Of a stretch of 64,000 bases of DNA, positions 40,801 to 48,203 are shown piece after piece; the first letter of the stretch is position 1, and each line of letters begins with the position of its first letter. The position numbers and the translations under genes are program-made. Source of the stretch: Aulostomus chinensis (taxonomy: Eukaryota; Chordata; Actinopteri; Syngnathiformes; Aulostomidae); contig JBBMOA010000013.1 of the NCBI GenBank assembly GCA_037954235.1, positions 20,747,001 through 20,811,000 on the forward strand. The letters are read 5' to 3'. The notes under the pieces are model-generated. The model was not told the DNA's origin. It searched no databases and was given only the letters and a program-made list of their open reading frames with translations.

Positions 40801-43800
40801 GTCTTTGTGAGTCTGTGTCCAGCACCTTTTTGTTAGTCCCACACACATCCTGATTTCACCCAATGTGACTCAAGGCAAAGGGAAAGCTGCAAACGAGCCA
40901 ATTGAATCTATCACTCCTGTGAAAATAGACATCTATTTTTAATGAAGGAGTCAGTTATACATGTTTGAGAAGTGCTGTGTGGAGCGGGCTGTTGTGTGGG
41001 AAAAACACTTTCAAGGTCAAAAAAACATTAAAATGAGAGTTGGCTAACAGAGAAAACATAACTGCTTCTTCCTGGATGCCTCATCTCAGAAAGGTGGTTT
41101 GGAGTTTAAGGCTTTTACTACAGTAGGTTCCAAGGTAACTCTGAGGGGCTGCAATGATTTAAAAGATGTTGCAGGACAAAAGATAATACATTTCTGTTTG
41201 CAGAAAATAAATTTTCCAACTATTAACCGCTTCCTGTGGAATATTGCTGATGTGTTTGTCCAAAACTACATGATACGTCTAACAGAAACTAACATATGAG
41301 AGCAAGAAAAACCAAAACATCAGGCAACTGTGAGGAAATGCCCTGCATCAGTTCTCTGTAACGACAGTTTGTTAAATGAACCCCCATCCTACTCACTCTA
41401 CCGCTGTCAGGCCGAGTGGTGACAGCTGACAACAGCCTTATCATGACGGCAAGAATCCTCACGGTGAAACGCCGATGTCAAACAAATGGTAAGAATGATA
41501 ATAAACCCAAAGAGGTGATTCCAGTCAATTGTAGAATTTATTTCGATAATGTAGCCATAGAAATTTGCACAATGTTTCTTTCTGGTGCTGTAAGGTGCCC
41601 TACTAGCATTTCTCTATCAGAGAAAAATGTAATGTGGACAAAGGCCCTTTATTTGGAAGTGTGCTGAGGTTGTGATTTATAAGAGGATACTTCAATTTAA
41701 GGGTGCCCAAAAAAGGAGGTGAGGCACATCAGAGTAAGCTGTCCTGAGGAGATGTACATTACAATGATAAAACACATACTGCATTGTGAATAATAATAAT
41801 AACAATTATCATCAAAACTTTCTTGTCTGTGTTTGCAGATAAATATACGAGATGAATTCTACAGCCATCTATCCATCTGCTTCTACTTATTGTCTGGAAG
41901 TGATCGAGGGAACGCTGATGAAGGTTGGAGAAATATACGGTGAATGCTCCTGGAAGAGGATATGTTCTCTGGGTCAGATGTCAAAGATGTTGAAACCAGA
42001 TGTTCGTTCCTGCAGTTGCTGAAGTTTCTGTTCGGTTCTCACAGTTCCCTCTACGTACGTACATAAATAAGACTTTGTTATTGCCAACCACATGACAGTG
42101 CTTATCCGTCCCCTGTACACGAGACAGGGCTCACTTCTGGATGATTGAGGAGCGGTCCTTGAGACAGAGCTAGCCATTAGCTGGGATGCATGTGATGTTG
42201 TTACAGCTAACATCAACTTGCAACCAGACTTCCTTTAAAAATGGTTACAGAAGAATGCAAACAGAATTAGAATGGTATTTCAGAAATCAGGATCAATATC
42301 CACAATAACGCTGATTGCTGAATTCCATGGCTTCTAAAAGTTTCCATGACCACAGGAACTCTGTTTCTGATCTCAGAGCTCTTGCTTGTATACTATGAAC
42401 TAGAGGAGCGCCATCTTACTAATCAACAAGTTTCAAGGTCTTGATAAGCTTAAACAACTAATTTCCCAAGATACCAAGCAATAAAACAAATTATCTAAGG
42501 AATAATAATAATAAAACAACCTGTTTGATCCTAACAGCGTCAAACGTTTAGTCCAGTCAGCTGACTACAACTGCAACTACGATGAATATAGAACAATCAA
42601 CAGTCTGTTTTTCTCCAGAGATACGGTGGACCTCACACGCTGTCTGTCACATGGCTCTACTCCCCAGAGGTGTTTGGAATAGCTGACATCGTTCATGCCG
42701 CTGCGCACCCTACACCACCTCCCCTTCACCCTAAAAAGGAAAAGTTGAACACTTTGTCATTCCGTTGAGTTTGACAACTTTGTTACCAGGCGCAGCAACA
42801 CGAGGCTGATATTGTTTTTACCTGCCAGTGTGTAATCACTGCACAACGCGGATGTGGATAATTCTTGACACTGAAGTAATGAAAAATACAAATGCACTTC
42901 ATTTTGAATGCAGCATCGTGATTCACATTGAATTTTTTTTTTAGGTCCTATTTTTCCTTTTTTTCTATTTAATGTGATTAAATACATTTTGCTTAATTAA
43001 TGGGTCACAGCCAGTCGCTGCAGGAACAGCAAACACTCTTAATCAAGAGAGACGAAGCCATAATTCACTCAATACCTAACTAAAAGACAAAACAAATTAA
43101 TAGTTTTGTTTCTTTGCCCCTGCTTCGGGCTGGGCAATTAGTACCTCTTATCAAGTTCATTTTGCTTAAGTCAATTAATTTGATAAATATTTTGCACTAG
43201 GCATTACTTAAAATAACTTTTTTTTGTCAGAAAAAAAAAAGCATTACGTCATTTTCTTAATTTTTTCCAGTGTATATGACAATAAAATGAAAGAACAAAT
43301 CAGAAACATCCATAAAACATTTATGAATAATTCATTTGCATGTTGATAGCTCATATATTAATGGGGTTAGGGTTTAACTCATAATCCTCCGCCTGAAAAC
43401 ATACGGAACGGTAAATTAAAAACTGAAATCAAAAAACACCAATACCTTTCACAAAAAGACAATATCTCCCTCAATCTAAACACTTCACCAGTGAAAACAC
43501 ACACTCAACACTTCTCGTCTCAAACACTGCACGGTCCATCATCTAGTGAAGTGAAAACTCATAATTTTAGATGTACACCAGGCTTTGTAAGGCTGTATAT
43601 TATTGGCAGCTCTGACCACAGTGGTGTGTTTATCCAGCTGTCTGTCTGGATAAATTCACTTGGCCGGAGGCATGGGGAAAAAATAACTTCCAGGCTCACT
43701 GCGGATGAAATAGGGACAAAGTATAATGTGCAACAAAAGGAGTGGAGCACATCTACTCATGCTTTAATGAATAAAGCTGATACTAACACATAGAACCCCA

Positions 43801-46781
43801 CTTAGACCTTGATGCAGGGAACCTATAATCAATGCTACGTGTGTCCAGACACACCACAAAGGACAAAGAGGGAATCATCCCATGTTGCTTTGAGGTGAAA
43901 CAAAAAGGTGACAAAGATGATGTTCAGTCATGATGGCGAATCAATAGCTAATCCACCTGGATTACTTCAAAAGGCACAAGGTGCCCTGCTAGTAAGAGCA
44001 GCACAACAGTATATCAGCGTGACAACATGGGAAGGTGTTTGTGCCTCGTACTTTCTGACCTGGGACCACAAAGCTCGAACAAAAAATGTCTGTCTACTAA
44101 AGAGTTCTGCAGATGCCACTTTGGCTCAATACAGAATTGAACACATTGCTGGTTTTTATTGGACCGTTTCAGTACCAAGTACCCTCATAAGGGTTTTGGG
44201 AAAAAAGAGAGAGCCTACGTGGATCAATTCCCAGTTACATATCCCAGGGTCGAACAAGTAAAGTCATTTATAGCAACCAAAATAATTGTTGTTATTTTTA
44301 TCAACTGTCAAATGTTGAGTTGGCTGCACTAATAGCTGAGCTCAAATCAGCATTTCAGTGTGACTCAGTGCACTTCAGGTGCACAAAAGGAGTTTGTCAT
44401 CAGTTTCTGCAATGAGGCATGAATGAGATTGTGGGAAATTTCAACTGGTGAGGTGGTGAGAGGAAGGAAGGGGGAAAAAGGAAGGGAAGTACCAGCTGTT
44501 TTTCCAGGTGATCCATGAGGGGTGGAACAGCTGTCCTCTGCAACGTCTCTCCTCCCCCTTCATCTCTGCCTCCTCTCTTCTCCTCCCTTTTGAAACTGCT
44601 TCTGATACTTCATGTTTTACACCTGTTGAGGTTTAAAGGTCATGCAGACCCACGGTAAACCAACACAGAACAATTTAATTATTTTGCCTAATTAGAGCTC
44701 TTCTCAGAACTGTGTGGGTGTGTTCTTAATGTGGCTGACAGATATCTCTGTCATTCTCCTGTTATTGTGTTTCGCACCTGTTAGGGCAGAACAACTGACA
44801 CCTATCATCTGTATTTGCGCAGGGGATCCAGTGACCTGACAAAATTCTGGTATAGCTCCATCCATCTTCAATTATAATTACCAGACATCAGCAAGTTGAG
44901 ATCCCCACTGCATAGACATTGAATAAAACAACAGCTTTCTTCAGATCAGCATCTCTCAAGGTGTTTTCCTCCTTTCTGCATCTGTCCTGTTCATAATGTA
45001 CAATCCTGAAAAAAAGTGATGTTAAATGTTCTACTACTTCATTATGACTTGTTTATTTATTAAAAAAAAAAGACTTTGAAAGTGTTTCAGGAAGTTAGAT
45101 GAGGGTTGTTATCAGTCTACATGGGGCATTCAAGCTAGCACTCCGAGCTAGCATCTCGTTAATAGGCAAGAGACTGGGTGCTGCCAAATGCTGTAAAAAC
45201 CAGTACGAGGCTCAAAATATGCTGTACACATGTCGAAGGAATGCTCCAACTAGTATTGGCATATCCCATGTCTTAACTGGAAAAAAAAAATCTAAATTCA
45301 GAAAAAGGCCAAGTTCCCCAAATCCACCAGGAATCTGCTGTTGACACGACCCATATCACATTCAGAACTTCATCATTCTCATCAGGAATCATAATCGATC
45401 ATGTTCTGAATAGCAGCGCAATAAACCTACCAATTCGAGCTGAACGTAGACCTCTGGTGACATCATCTTGAGCTCTGATGTTATACAAACCAAAATGTCA
45501 AGTTAAGTAAATAATCTGATGATTAACTGATTATAAATTGAGTCTCTGGTCACAGGCCTAAATACAACTGTCTTGAGTTATCCAGTCAATATGAATGATT
45601 ATTCCCCACCTCTGTCCAATGTGACATGATCGCAGAGGGAATGGACTGTCTAAACAGCCAGAAAACATGTATGTGGCGTGTGTTACTTAAGGTCTCTGAC
45701 TCAGTGTTTCTTCCTGTTTCATAAACACAGAACCTAGCTTGTCTATGCACCTGGTTTGAATCATGTCTTTAGGCTAGAACTCTAAGGGTAGTTTCACTGA
45801 CGGTTCTCACAGCAGGGATTTGGAGTTTCCAAACACAGGTGCAGCTAATAACATCACTAATTACTGCATTCCATTTAGATGTGCCGGTTCCAGGGCTGTT
45901 GTGTTGTGCATGCTGGATTACAAACATTCCCTAATGATGCACTCAAATGGAACAGAGCCGTTGCTGATGTCATTTTTTACACCTGTGCTTTTCCTGCAAT
46001 GAAAAGTTAAAATGTTGCTGTTAAACAAAAAGGCCTTAAGGGGCGCGAATGAATTCCGAAACACAGAATCTCAACCAAGAACTTTTACATTTCACCTGTT
46101 TTGAAGGAACTTGTAAACTGTCTCTAAAATCTCTTACTTTTTAGAGCGCGTGCCATTTTGCAGTGGTGTTCGATGTACAGTGAGATTAATTATACCCGAT
46201 GTAGTTCACCCAAACGATCACACGGTGCCTTGGGAAAAGCAGTGTGCAGCCGCTGCTTACTAACCAAGCACTGTATCCCATCATGCATTGTGCTAGCTGG
46301 CAGAGGAGAGCGAGCCGTGGCAGACTCGGTCGGTTTGTATGGAAGTGGATGATGAAATGACACAACTTCTCACTTGATTACCTCAGTAAATACTTTCCTA
46401 AAGAGTTTATGGTGCTCATCTGTGCCACACAGCTTCCCCTTCTCTCACCCTTGGCAAAGGCCAAAATGAAAGTCACATGGTTTCAAAACCAGAGTCCACC
46501 GAAGACAGGGCGACGTCACAGGGAGGTTCGCTTCCTTCAAATCGAAGCTCTATATGTACTTCCAGCACTTTGTTTTTGTTTACTATGCTGGAAATATGCT
46601 CCATCTGTGTGTGTGTGTGTGTGTGTATACTTCCTTCAATATTTCTCAATCGGTGCATTTGGACTGTTCACCTCCAAGCATGTCTACACAAAAGCCAAGC
46701 ACATTTCAAATATGAAAGTGCATTTCAACTAAGAAGTGGGAAGTGATTTATAAAAGGCTTTGGGAAGGGCTTTCTACTAAG

Positions 46782-46813
<32 letters not shown>

Positions 46814-48203
46814 ATATGGCAGAATGGCTCCTGAAAGACAGAAAGAGGAGTGGGTGCTCAACTTGATGGTAGATAGCACAGCAGTGACTATTAGGAAGGC
46901 AGATCAGAGCACAGTACTGAAGCCTTCTGCTAACCAAATGCTCCTTGAGGTTGTAATTAAGCTTGAAGAATATCCAAGTCAAAGAGGTTTGATAGGCATT
47001 AACTATATTTCTGGTACGCTGGAATCTGTGAGGGAGCGGCACGGCTCAGAGGTTGAGTGGCCGTCTAGCAACCGAAGGGTCGCTGTACAATCCTCACTTC
47101 CCCCGGTGACCATGTCCAAGTATACTTGTATACTGAGCCCCTAATTGCTCCTGATGGCCCTGCAACGGACTGGTGACCCATTCAGGGTGAACCCCGCCTC
47201 TTGGCCAATGTCTGCTGGGTTTGGCTCCGCCCCGAACCTTAACGGATAAGCAGTATAGAAAATGGATGGATGGAATCTGCGATTGCATTTATACATCGCT
47301 TTCTTTGTTAAGATGTAGGTGACAAAGGAGAGCACATTGTGCACGCATATCCAGAAATCCCCAGATGTTTACTTGTTAGTGTAAAGCCCCACAAACAACC
47401 TTGAAGGCTGAAAGAAAACCGTGCCACTTGCTCATCACTGCTCCCGTGACTCATCTCATCCTCTCACAGGAACATCTGAAGTGTCATTATGGTCACAAAT
47501 TTGTCTTGCTGACTTAGCAGTTTGTTGTGACTAATCTTCATCCTTAGCCTGACCTCTAATGCAGCTTCAAACAGTAATGCTCATTAAAAAACTTTACATT
47601 AAATATAAATAAATCAAACCTGGATGCACTCTTGAGGAGAGCATCACTCATTATCTAAAAAACACCAATAAATAAATATCCTTATAACTATAGAAGCAAA
47701 AAGATGCCCAAGTCTAGAAACTTTGGACTGATTGACTATTCATGGAGCTTTCTCTCTTATTACTTTGCTTTTTCTTCAATGAAAAACAATTTAAGCAAAA
47801 TAACAAATTAATACAACTGAATCAAGTTATTACTATCATGGAGATGCAGCTAAAACCACTGTCTTGCTAATGGATCGATGTAAAATAATGCTGCTACTTT
47901 AGATGTGAAGGCATGTGGCAACATTATTTTAAAGTAAAAAAACAACAACCATGAAGTAAAAGAAGACAGAAGCACTATTTAGTACTTGCACATGGAATAC
48001 TAATATCAACTTCCAATACAGGGTCCCATGTGGTTCTGTCTATATGCAGTGAGAGAATTATAACTTTTTACCCGGCATGAGAGGCTGTCCAGTCATACCC
48101 ATGGGAGGCATCCCCAGGTTGTTCATGGCTGTTGCCCAGGCATTGGGGTCTGACAAAGGCATTGTTATTGAATTGGAGTCCATGGTCATGTTATGGATCC
48201 CTT
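3431..48203 (-). CDS. enox2: enox2 gene, partial: ecto-NOX disulfide-thiol exchanger 2 (nine exons visible)
   Basis: ENOX proteins are copper-dependent surface hydroquinone/NADH oxidases with protein disulfide-thiol interchange activity, acting at the outer plasma membrane and also shed. That is family knowledge. Seen here: nine minus-strand exons with GT donors and AG acceptors joining into 497 uninterrupted codons (132, 156, 207, 234, 213, 107, 115, 188 and 141 bases). Residue numbers below count from the first complete codon of the 48.2 kb exon. Domain order is Met/Pro-rich N-terminus (1-96), RRM (about 110-190), Arg/Glu-rich segment (191-225), helical core (243-349), acidic segment (365-387) and coiled coil (390-497). 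The call is ENOX2 rather than ENOX1 because stretches such as YRIRLGSSTDKKDTGRLHV, DDLYEWEC, VSQAEALKEENDSL and VELLKQEQGK follow ENOX2. The C-terminal part (HVH, later cysteines, nucleotide-binding motif) and the true first exon are missing. The window edge, not a mutation, cuts the gene. Confidence 0.93.
3572..6157. other. enox2 intron between exons H and I
   Basis: 2.6 kb intron. It contains one SINE (listed separately) and a few short homopolymers, such as the A16 near 3788. Nothing else is recognisable. Confidence 0.7.
4505..4690 (+). mobile_element. tRNA-like SINE, copy 1
   Basis: The sequence has a tRNA-type B box, GGTTCGGTCCC (4537-4547), followed by a body containing CACTTCCCCCGGTGACCATG, CTGAGCCCCTAATTGCTCCT and CAGACTGGCGACCCGTCC. 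It ends with GCAGTATAGAGAATGAATAG, a decayed version of the GGAT-type tail. A second, more complete copy of the same family lies at 47041-47274. The GGAT tail suggests mobilisation by an RTE-type LINE (inference). The 5' part is truncated or degraded, with no clear A box. Confidence 0.75.
6158..6345 (-). CDS. enox2: enox2 coding exon H (coiled coil)
   Basis: The acceptor CCTCTGTAG precedes base 6345 and the donor GTAGTG follows base 6158. The exon is 188 bases, phase 1 to phase 0. It encodes residues 389-450: VSQAEALKEENDSLRCQLDA, then YRNEVELLKQEQGK, and a helical stretch with heptad leucines (LSFLQQALQGM). Human ENOX1 and ENOX2 have Trp where this protein has Cys404 (codon TGT), inside an otherwise unchanged block. 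Confidence 0.95.
8341..8400. repeat. compound (TG)8-(GA)n microsatellite
   Basis: TG repeats pass into GA repeats with one ACA interruption. In the transcript this reads as a long TC/CA pyrimidine-rich tract. Confidence 0.97.
9441..9466. repeat. (TG)13 microsatellite
   Basis: A perfect 26-base TG array. Confidence 0.97.
10040..11010 (+). mobile_element. 5'-truncated L2/Maui-type LINE, C-terminal ORF2 and 3' end
   Basis: An open frame from 9964 to 10848 (stop TGA) encodes the C-terminal half of a non-LTR reverse transcriptase. Recognisable blocks are FLKLNSDKTEV, VKSLGVVLDSTLSFHTHI, VTSRLDYCNSLLFGLP, LQLVQNAAARIITRT, LHWLPIKHRIDYKILL and the terminal LWNSLPPDIR and FKNHLKTHLF. The catalytic YADD region and everything upstream are missing. 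The first 25 or so codons of the frame are not LINE-like, so truncation is placed near 10040. The 3' UTR ends GAAAGGCGCCTTATAAATAA and then an ATT-repeat tail (10985-11007), as in L2-like elements. The uninterrupted frame over about 270 codons suggests a young insertion. It lies opposite to enox2 transcription. Confidence 0.9.
11508..11622 (-). CDS. enox2: enox2 coding exon G (acidic segment)
   Basis: The acceptor TTTTCCAG precedes base 11622 and the donor GTATGC follows base 11508. The exon is 115 bases, phase 0 to phase 1. It encodes residues 350-387, starting EIRNMHNEQLMGIRREEEME and ending in an acidic run (MSDDDMEEAPDSKDSEDS). In human ENOX2 the motif EEMTE in this position is described as the quinone/drug-binding site. 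Here the aligned residues read EEAPD, so the Glu-Glu pair is kept and the Met-Thr-Glu part is not. Confidence 0.94.
12308..13429 (-). mobile_element. degenerate Tc1/mariner-type DNA transposon
   Basis: About 1.12 kb bounded by imperfect terminal inverted repeats: TTCTCCAGCCACTTCATTAGG at 12308-12328, and the reverse complement of its counterpart at 13408-13429 (TTCCTCCGACCACTTTATTAGG, interrupted by small differences). Between them the minus strand carries a broken Tc1-like transposase: recognisable pieces are SDGPFQQYNTPFHVWFLEH and VHLWDREERE in one frame, with other parts shifted into other frames. The second catalytic Asp of the DDE triad (family QQDN) is Tyr here, and the third acidic position before HLWD is also lost, so it cannot encode an active enzyme. 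Confidence 0.88.
12330..13050 (-). pseudogene. Tc1-like transposase pseudogene
   Basis: This is the transposase remnant inside the element above, running from near 13050 (start region) to near 12330. It is broken by frameshifts and stops, and at least two catalytic acidic residues are replaced. It has the same orientation as enox2 and is therefore transcribed only as part of the enox2 intron. Confidence 0.8.
14193..14244. repeat. (AC)26 microsatellite
   Basis: A perfect AC array of about 52 bases. It reads as GU repeats in the enox2 transcript. Confidence 0.98.
14714..14745. repeat. poly-A tract
   Basis: A10, GG, then A20. Other A-runs occur nearby (14930-14945). No retroelement body is recognisable next to it. 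Confidence 0.9.
16702..16808 (-). CDS. enox2: enox2 coding exon F (helical core)
   Basis: The acceptor CTGCCACAG precedes base 16808 and the donor GTTGGTAA follows base 16702. The exon is 107 bases, entering in phase 1 and leaving in phase 0. It encodes residues 315-349, EQIVSVFQAASKQKAWDHF followed by SKAQRKNLDMWRKQAE. The non-canonical GTTGGT donor was chosen over the GT five bases downstream because it leaves the frame matching the next exon (KQAE then EIRN). A long TG array on the + strand lies about 120 bases upstream of its acceptor. Confidence 0.94.
16929..16982. repeat. compound (TG)21-(GA)6 microsatellite near exon F
   Basis: A TG array of about 42 bases followed by GA. On the transcript strand this reads as a CU run followed by a CA run, ending about 120 bases upstream of the exon F acceptor. 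Confidence 0.97.
18015..18060. repeat. imperfect TG microsatellite
   Basis: TG-rich array with AG, AT and GC interruptions. It is the complement-type partner of the AC array 120 bases to the right. Confidence 0.93.
18179..18243. repeat. AC microsatellite (about 65 bases)
   Basis: A nearly perfect AC array with one AAAC interruption near its right end. Confidence 0.97.
19720..19932 (-). CDS. enox2: enox2 coding exon E (helical core)
   Basis: The acceptor CTTGGCCAG precedes base 19932 and the donor GTGAGTC follows base 19720. The exon is 213 bases, symmetric phase 1. It encodes residues 244-313, including LLTWLERGEVNRRNANNFYS, then a charged helix (EKEMEEAKDKFKTALAGIL). This is one of the most conserved stretches of ENOX proteins. 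The final T completes a Phe codon with exon F (QFEQIV), which fixes the donor among two possible GTs. Confidence 0.95.
19933..21979. other. enox2 intron between exons D and E
   Basis: 2.0 kb intron. 20700-21140 is an interspersed repeat (listed separately). The rest has no recognisable feature except a CTCF-like motif near 21435. Confidence 0.7.
20700..21140 (+). mobile_element. teleost interspersed repeat (family name not recalled)
   Basis: It starts with three copies of AAGTC followed by AATCAATTTTATTTGTATGG and CGCCAAATCACAACAAGAAT, then CACTTTACAAGTAGAGCAGG and a downstream part with CCTTCCTTTTAACAGGCAGG. I recognise this arrangement as a high-copy element found in introns and UTRs of many percomorph fishes. 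I cannot assign its class. The right-hand end is purine-rich and its boundary is approximate. Confidence 0.6.
21980..22213 (-). CDS. enox2: enox2 coding exon D (end of RRM and Arg/Glu-rich segment)
   Basis: The acceptor GACTCACCAG precedes base 22213 and the donor GTTTGT (weaker than its neighbours) follows base 21980. The exon is 234 bases, symmetric phase 1. It encodes residues 166-242: the last RRM strand (GRLHVDFAQARDD), a highly charged stretch (residues 200-220, RMLAREERHRRKMEEDR) and a proline cluster (RPPSPPPIVHF). The methionine at residue 202 corresponds to the internal start proposed for human tNOX made from RRM-skipped mRNA. That correspondence is from memory. The open minus frame covers the whole exon. 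Confidence 0.95.
23490..23538. repeat. compound (TA)n-(TG)n-G9 tract
   Basis: TA repeats pass directly into TG repeats and then a run of G. Confidence 0.95.
23666..23730. repeat. (AC)32 microsatellite
   Basis: A perfect AC array of about 65 bases. It reads as GU repeats in the transcript. Confidence 0.98.
24884..25190 (-). mobile_element. GGAT-tailed interspersed repeat (RTE-like 3' end)
   Basis: The + strand begins with about seven CATC units (24884-24914) and continues with CAGGGTCGCGGGGGGGCTGG, GGCGAGAGGCGGGGTTCACC, CTGTGGGAGGAAGCTGGAGT and GAGAGAACCCACACAGGAAC. I recognise this as a high-copy fish repeat. The GGAT tail lies at the minus-strand 3' end, so the element is on the minus strand. 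The tail resembles those of RTE-type LINEs and the SINEs they move. The exact family is unassigned. Confidence 0.75.
25415..25621 (-). CDS. enox2: enox2 coding exon C (RRM, RNP motifs)
   Basis: The acceptor TTGAACAG precedes base 25621 and the donor GTAAGCC follows base 25415. The exon is 207 bases, phase 1 to phase 1. It encodes residues 97-164 and carries both hallmark RRM motifs: RNP2 (KTVFVGGL, residues 110-117) and RNP1 (KNFCHIRF, residues 144-151). The aromatic positions normally used for RNA stacking are present (Phe113, Phe146, Phe151). In human ENOX2, skipping of the RRM-coding exon 4 is reported to give tumour-associated tNOX forms. Because this exon is symmetric, its loss here would also keep the frame. 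Confidence 0.96.
29604..29857. mobile_element. possible hAT-like MITE
   Basis: The ends CTAGGGATGGCTCAATACC (left) and, reverse complemented, CCAAGGATGCCGACCCAAT (right) are loosely inverted and resemble the AGGGATG-type ends of hAT-derived short elements in fish. The interior has no coding potential. The boundaries and the assignment are tentative. Confidence 0.35.
30440..30610 (+). mobile_element. teleost interspersed repeat, copy 1 (unnamed family)
   Basis: The order GAGGTCACAGCGACCTCTAA, TGTGCCAGATCCCCTCAAGG, CGTTGCTGCGATATTG, a short GGATGGATGG run and CCTTGGCTGTCGCCGTCGCA matches a repeat I recognise from many fish genomes. A second, more diverged copy is at 50880-51050. Family name and class not recalled. 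Confidence 0.6.
31822..31850. repeat. (TA)14 microsatellite
   Basis: A perfect TA array of 29 bases. Confidence 0.97.
32723..32878 (-). CDS. enox2: enox2 coding exon B (Met/Pro-rich region)
   Basis: The acceptor TGACTTCAG precedes base 32878 and the donor GTAAGTCC follows base 32723. The exon is 156 bases, symmetric phase 1. It encodes residues 44-95 plus one base of residue 96, beginning with FDPSLGMMAGITPMNPMM and ending with VVKEIIHCKSCTLFPPNP. The paired cysteines in HCKSC are conserved in the family and sit just ahead of the RRM. The Asp codon at its 5' edge is completed by the final G of exon A, which confirms the join. Confidence 0.95.
34774..35120 (-). promoter_or_regulatory. candidate internal promoter and alternative first exon of enox2
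   Basis: On the minus strand this segment has about 15 CpGs in 330 bases against an AT-rich, CpG-poor background, a GC box (GGCGGG near 35018) and a CRE-like TGACGTGG near 35072. It ends in a consensus donor, GGGAGA then GTAAGTTAC (exon end at 34774). The donor leaves one base, as exon A does, so splicing to exon B at 32878 would keep frame. The frame through the segment is open for about 47 codons but contains no ATG. A separate short upstream ORF (ATG at 34917, 15 codons) is present. Most likely this is an untranslated alternative first exon. All of this is inference without transcript data. Confidence 0.35.
45834..45987. repeat. foldback/MITE-like inverted repeat
   Basis: The left arm (45834-45880) starts CACAGGTG and carries ATCA 19 bases later and TTCCATTT after 12 more. 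The right arm (45941-45987), reverse complemented, has the same three blocks at the same spacing. Similarity weakens toward the 60-base centre. The arms are imperfect, as in an old non-autonomous DNA element or a foldback sequence. Confidence 0.6.
46606..46626. repeat. (TG)10 microsatellite
   Basis: A perfect short TG array. Confidence 0.93.
46782..46809. repeat. (GA)14 microsatellite
   Basis: A perfect GA array of 28 bases. Confidence 0.96.
47041..47274 (+). mobile_element. tRNA-like SINE, copy 2 with GGAT tail
   Basis: It shares CACTTCCCCCGGTGACCATG, CTGAGCCCCTAATTGCTCCT and GGCCCTG with the copy at 4505-4690, but keeps a longer body (GGGTGAACCCCGCCTC, GCTCCGCCCCGAACC) and the canonical tail GCAGTATAGAAAATGGATGG ending in GGAT units. 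The tRNA-derived head (ACCGAAGGGTCGCTG) is present with a decayed B box. It is the best-preserved SINE in the window. Confidence 0.8.
48072..48203 (-). CDS. enox2: enox2 coding exon A (N-terminal)
   Basis: A pyrimidine-rich acceptor ending in TTTCTGCAG precedes base 48203 and the donor GTAAAA follows base 48072. The exon enters with two bases of a split codon and leaves with one, so it is symmetric phase 1. It encodes residues 1-43, including SDPNAWATAMNNLGM and GQPLMP, which match the conserved ENOX N-terminal segment. Methionines at residues 5 and 7 (ATGACCATGG, the second in a fair Kozak context) could start translation if the upstream exon is untranslated. Human ENOX2 also has a product that starts within this segment. 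An upstream coding exon is equally possible, because the reading frame stays open to the acceptor. Confidence 0.92.

Larger units (their letters stand above)
32879..48071. other. large enox2 intron between exons A and B
   Basis: 15.2 kb intron. A CpG-rich segment at 34.77-35.1 kb, a foldback repeat at 45.8-46.0 kb, a TG and a GA array near 46.7 kb and a SINE at 47.0 kb are listed separately. 35150-45780 is AT-rich with no recognisable exon, RNA gene or named repeat. Confidence 0.65.

Noticed and set aside
3431..48203. Assignment of the gene to ENOX1 rather than ENOX2
   Set aside because: Several blocks (YRIRLGSSTDKKDTGR, DDLYEWEC, EIRNMHNEQL, VSQAEALKEEN, KQEQGK) follow ENOX2, and the ENOX1-specific sequence after the acidic segment is absent.
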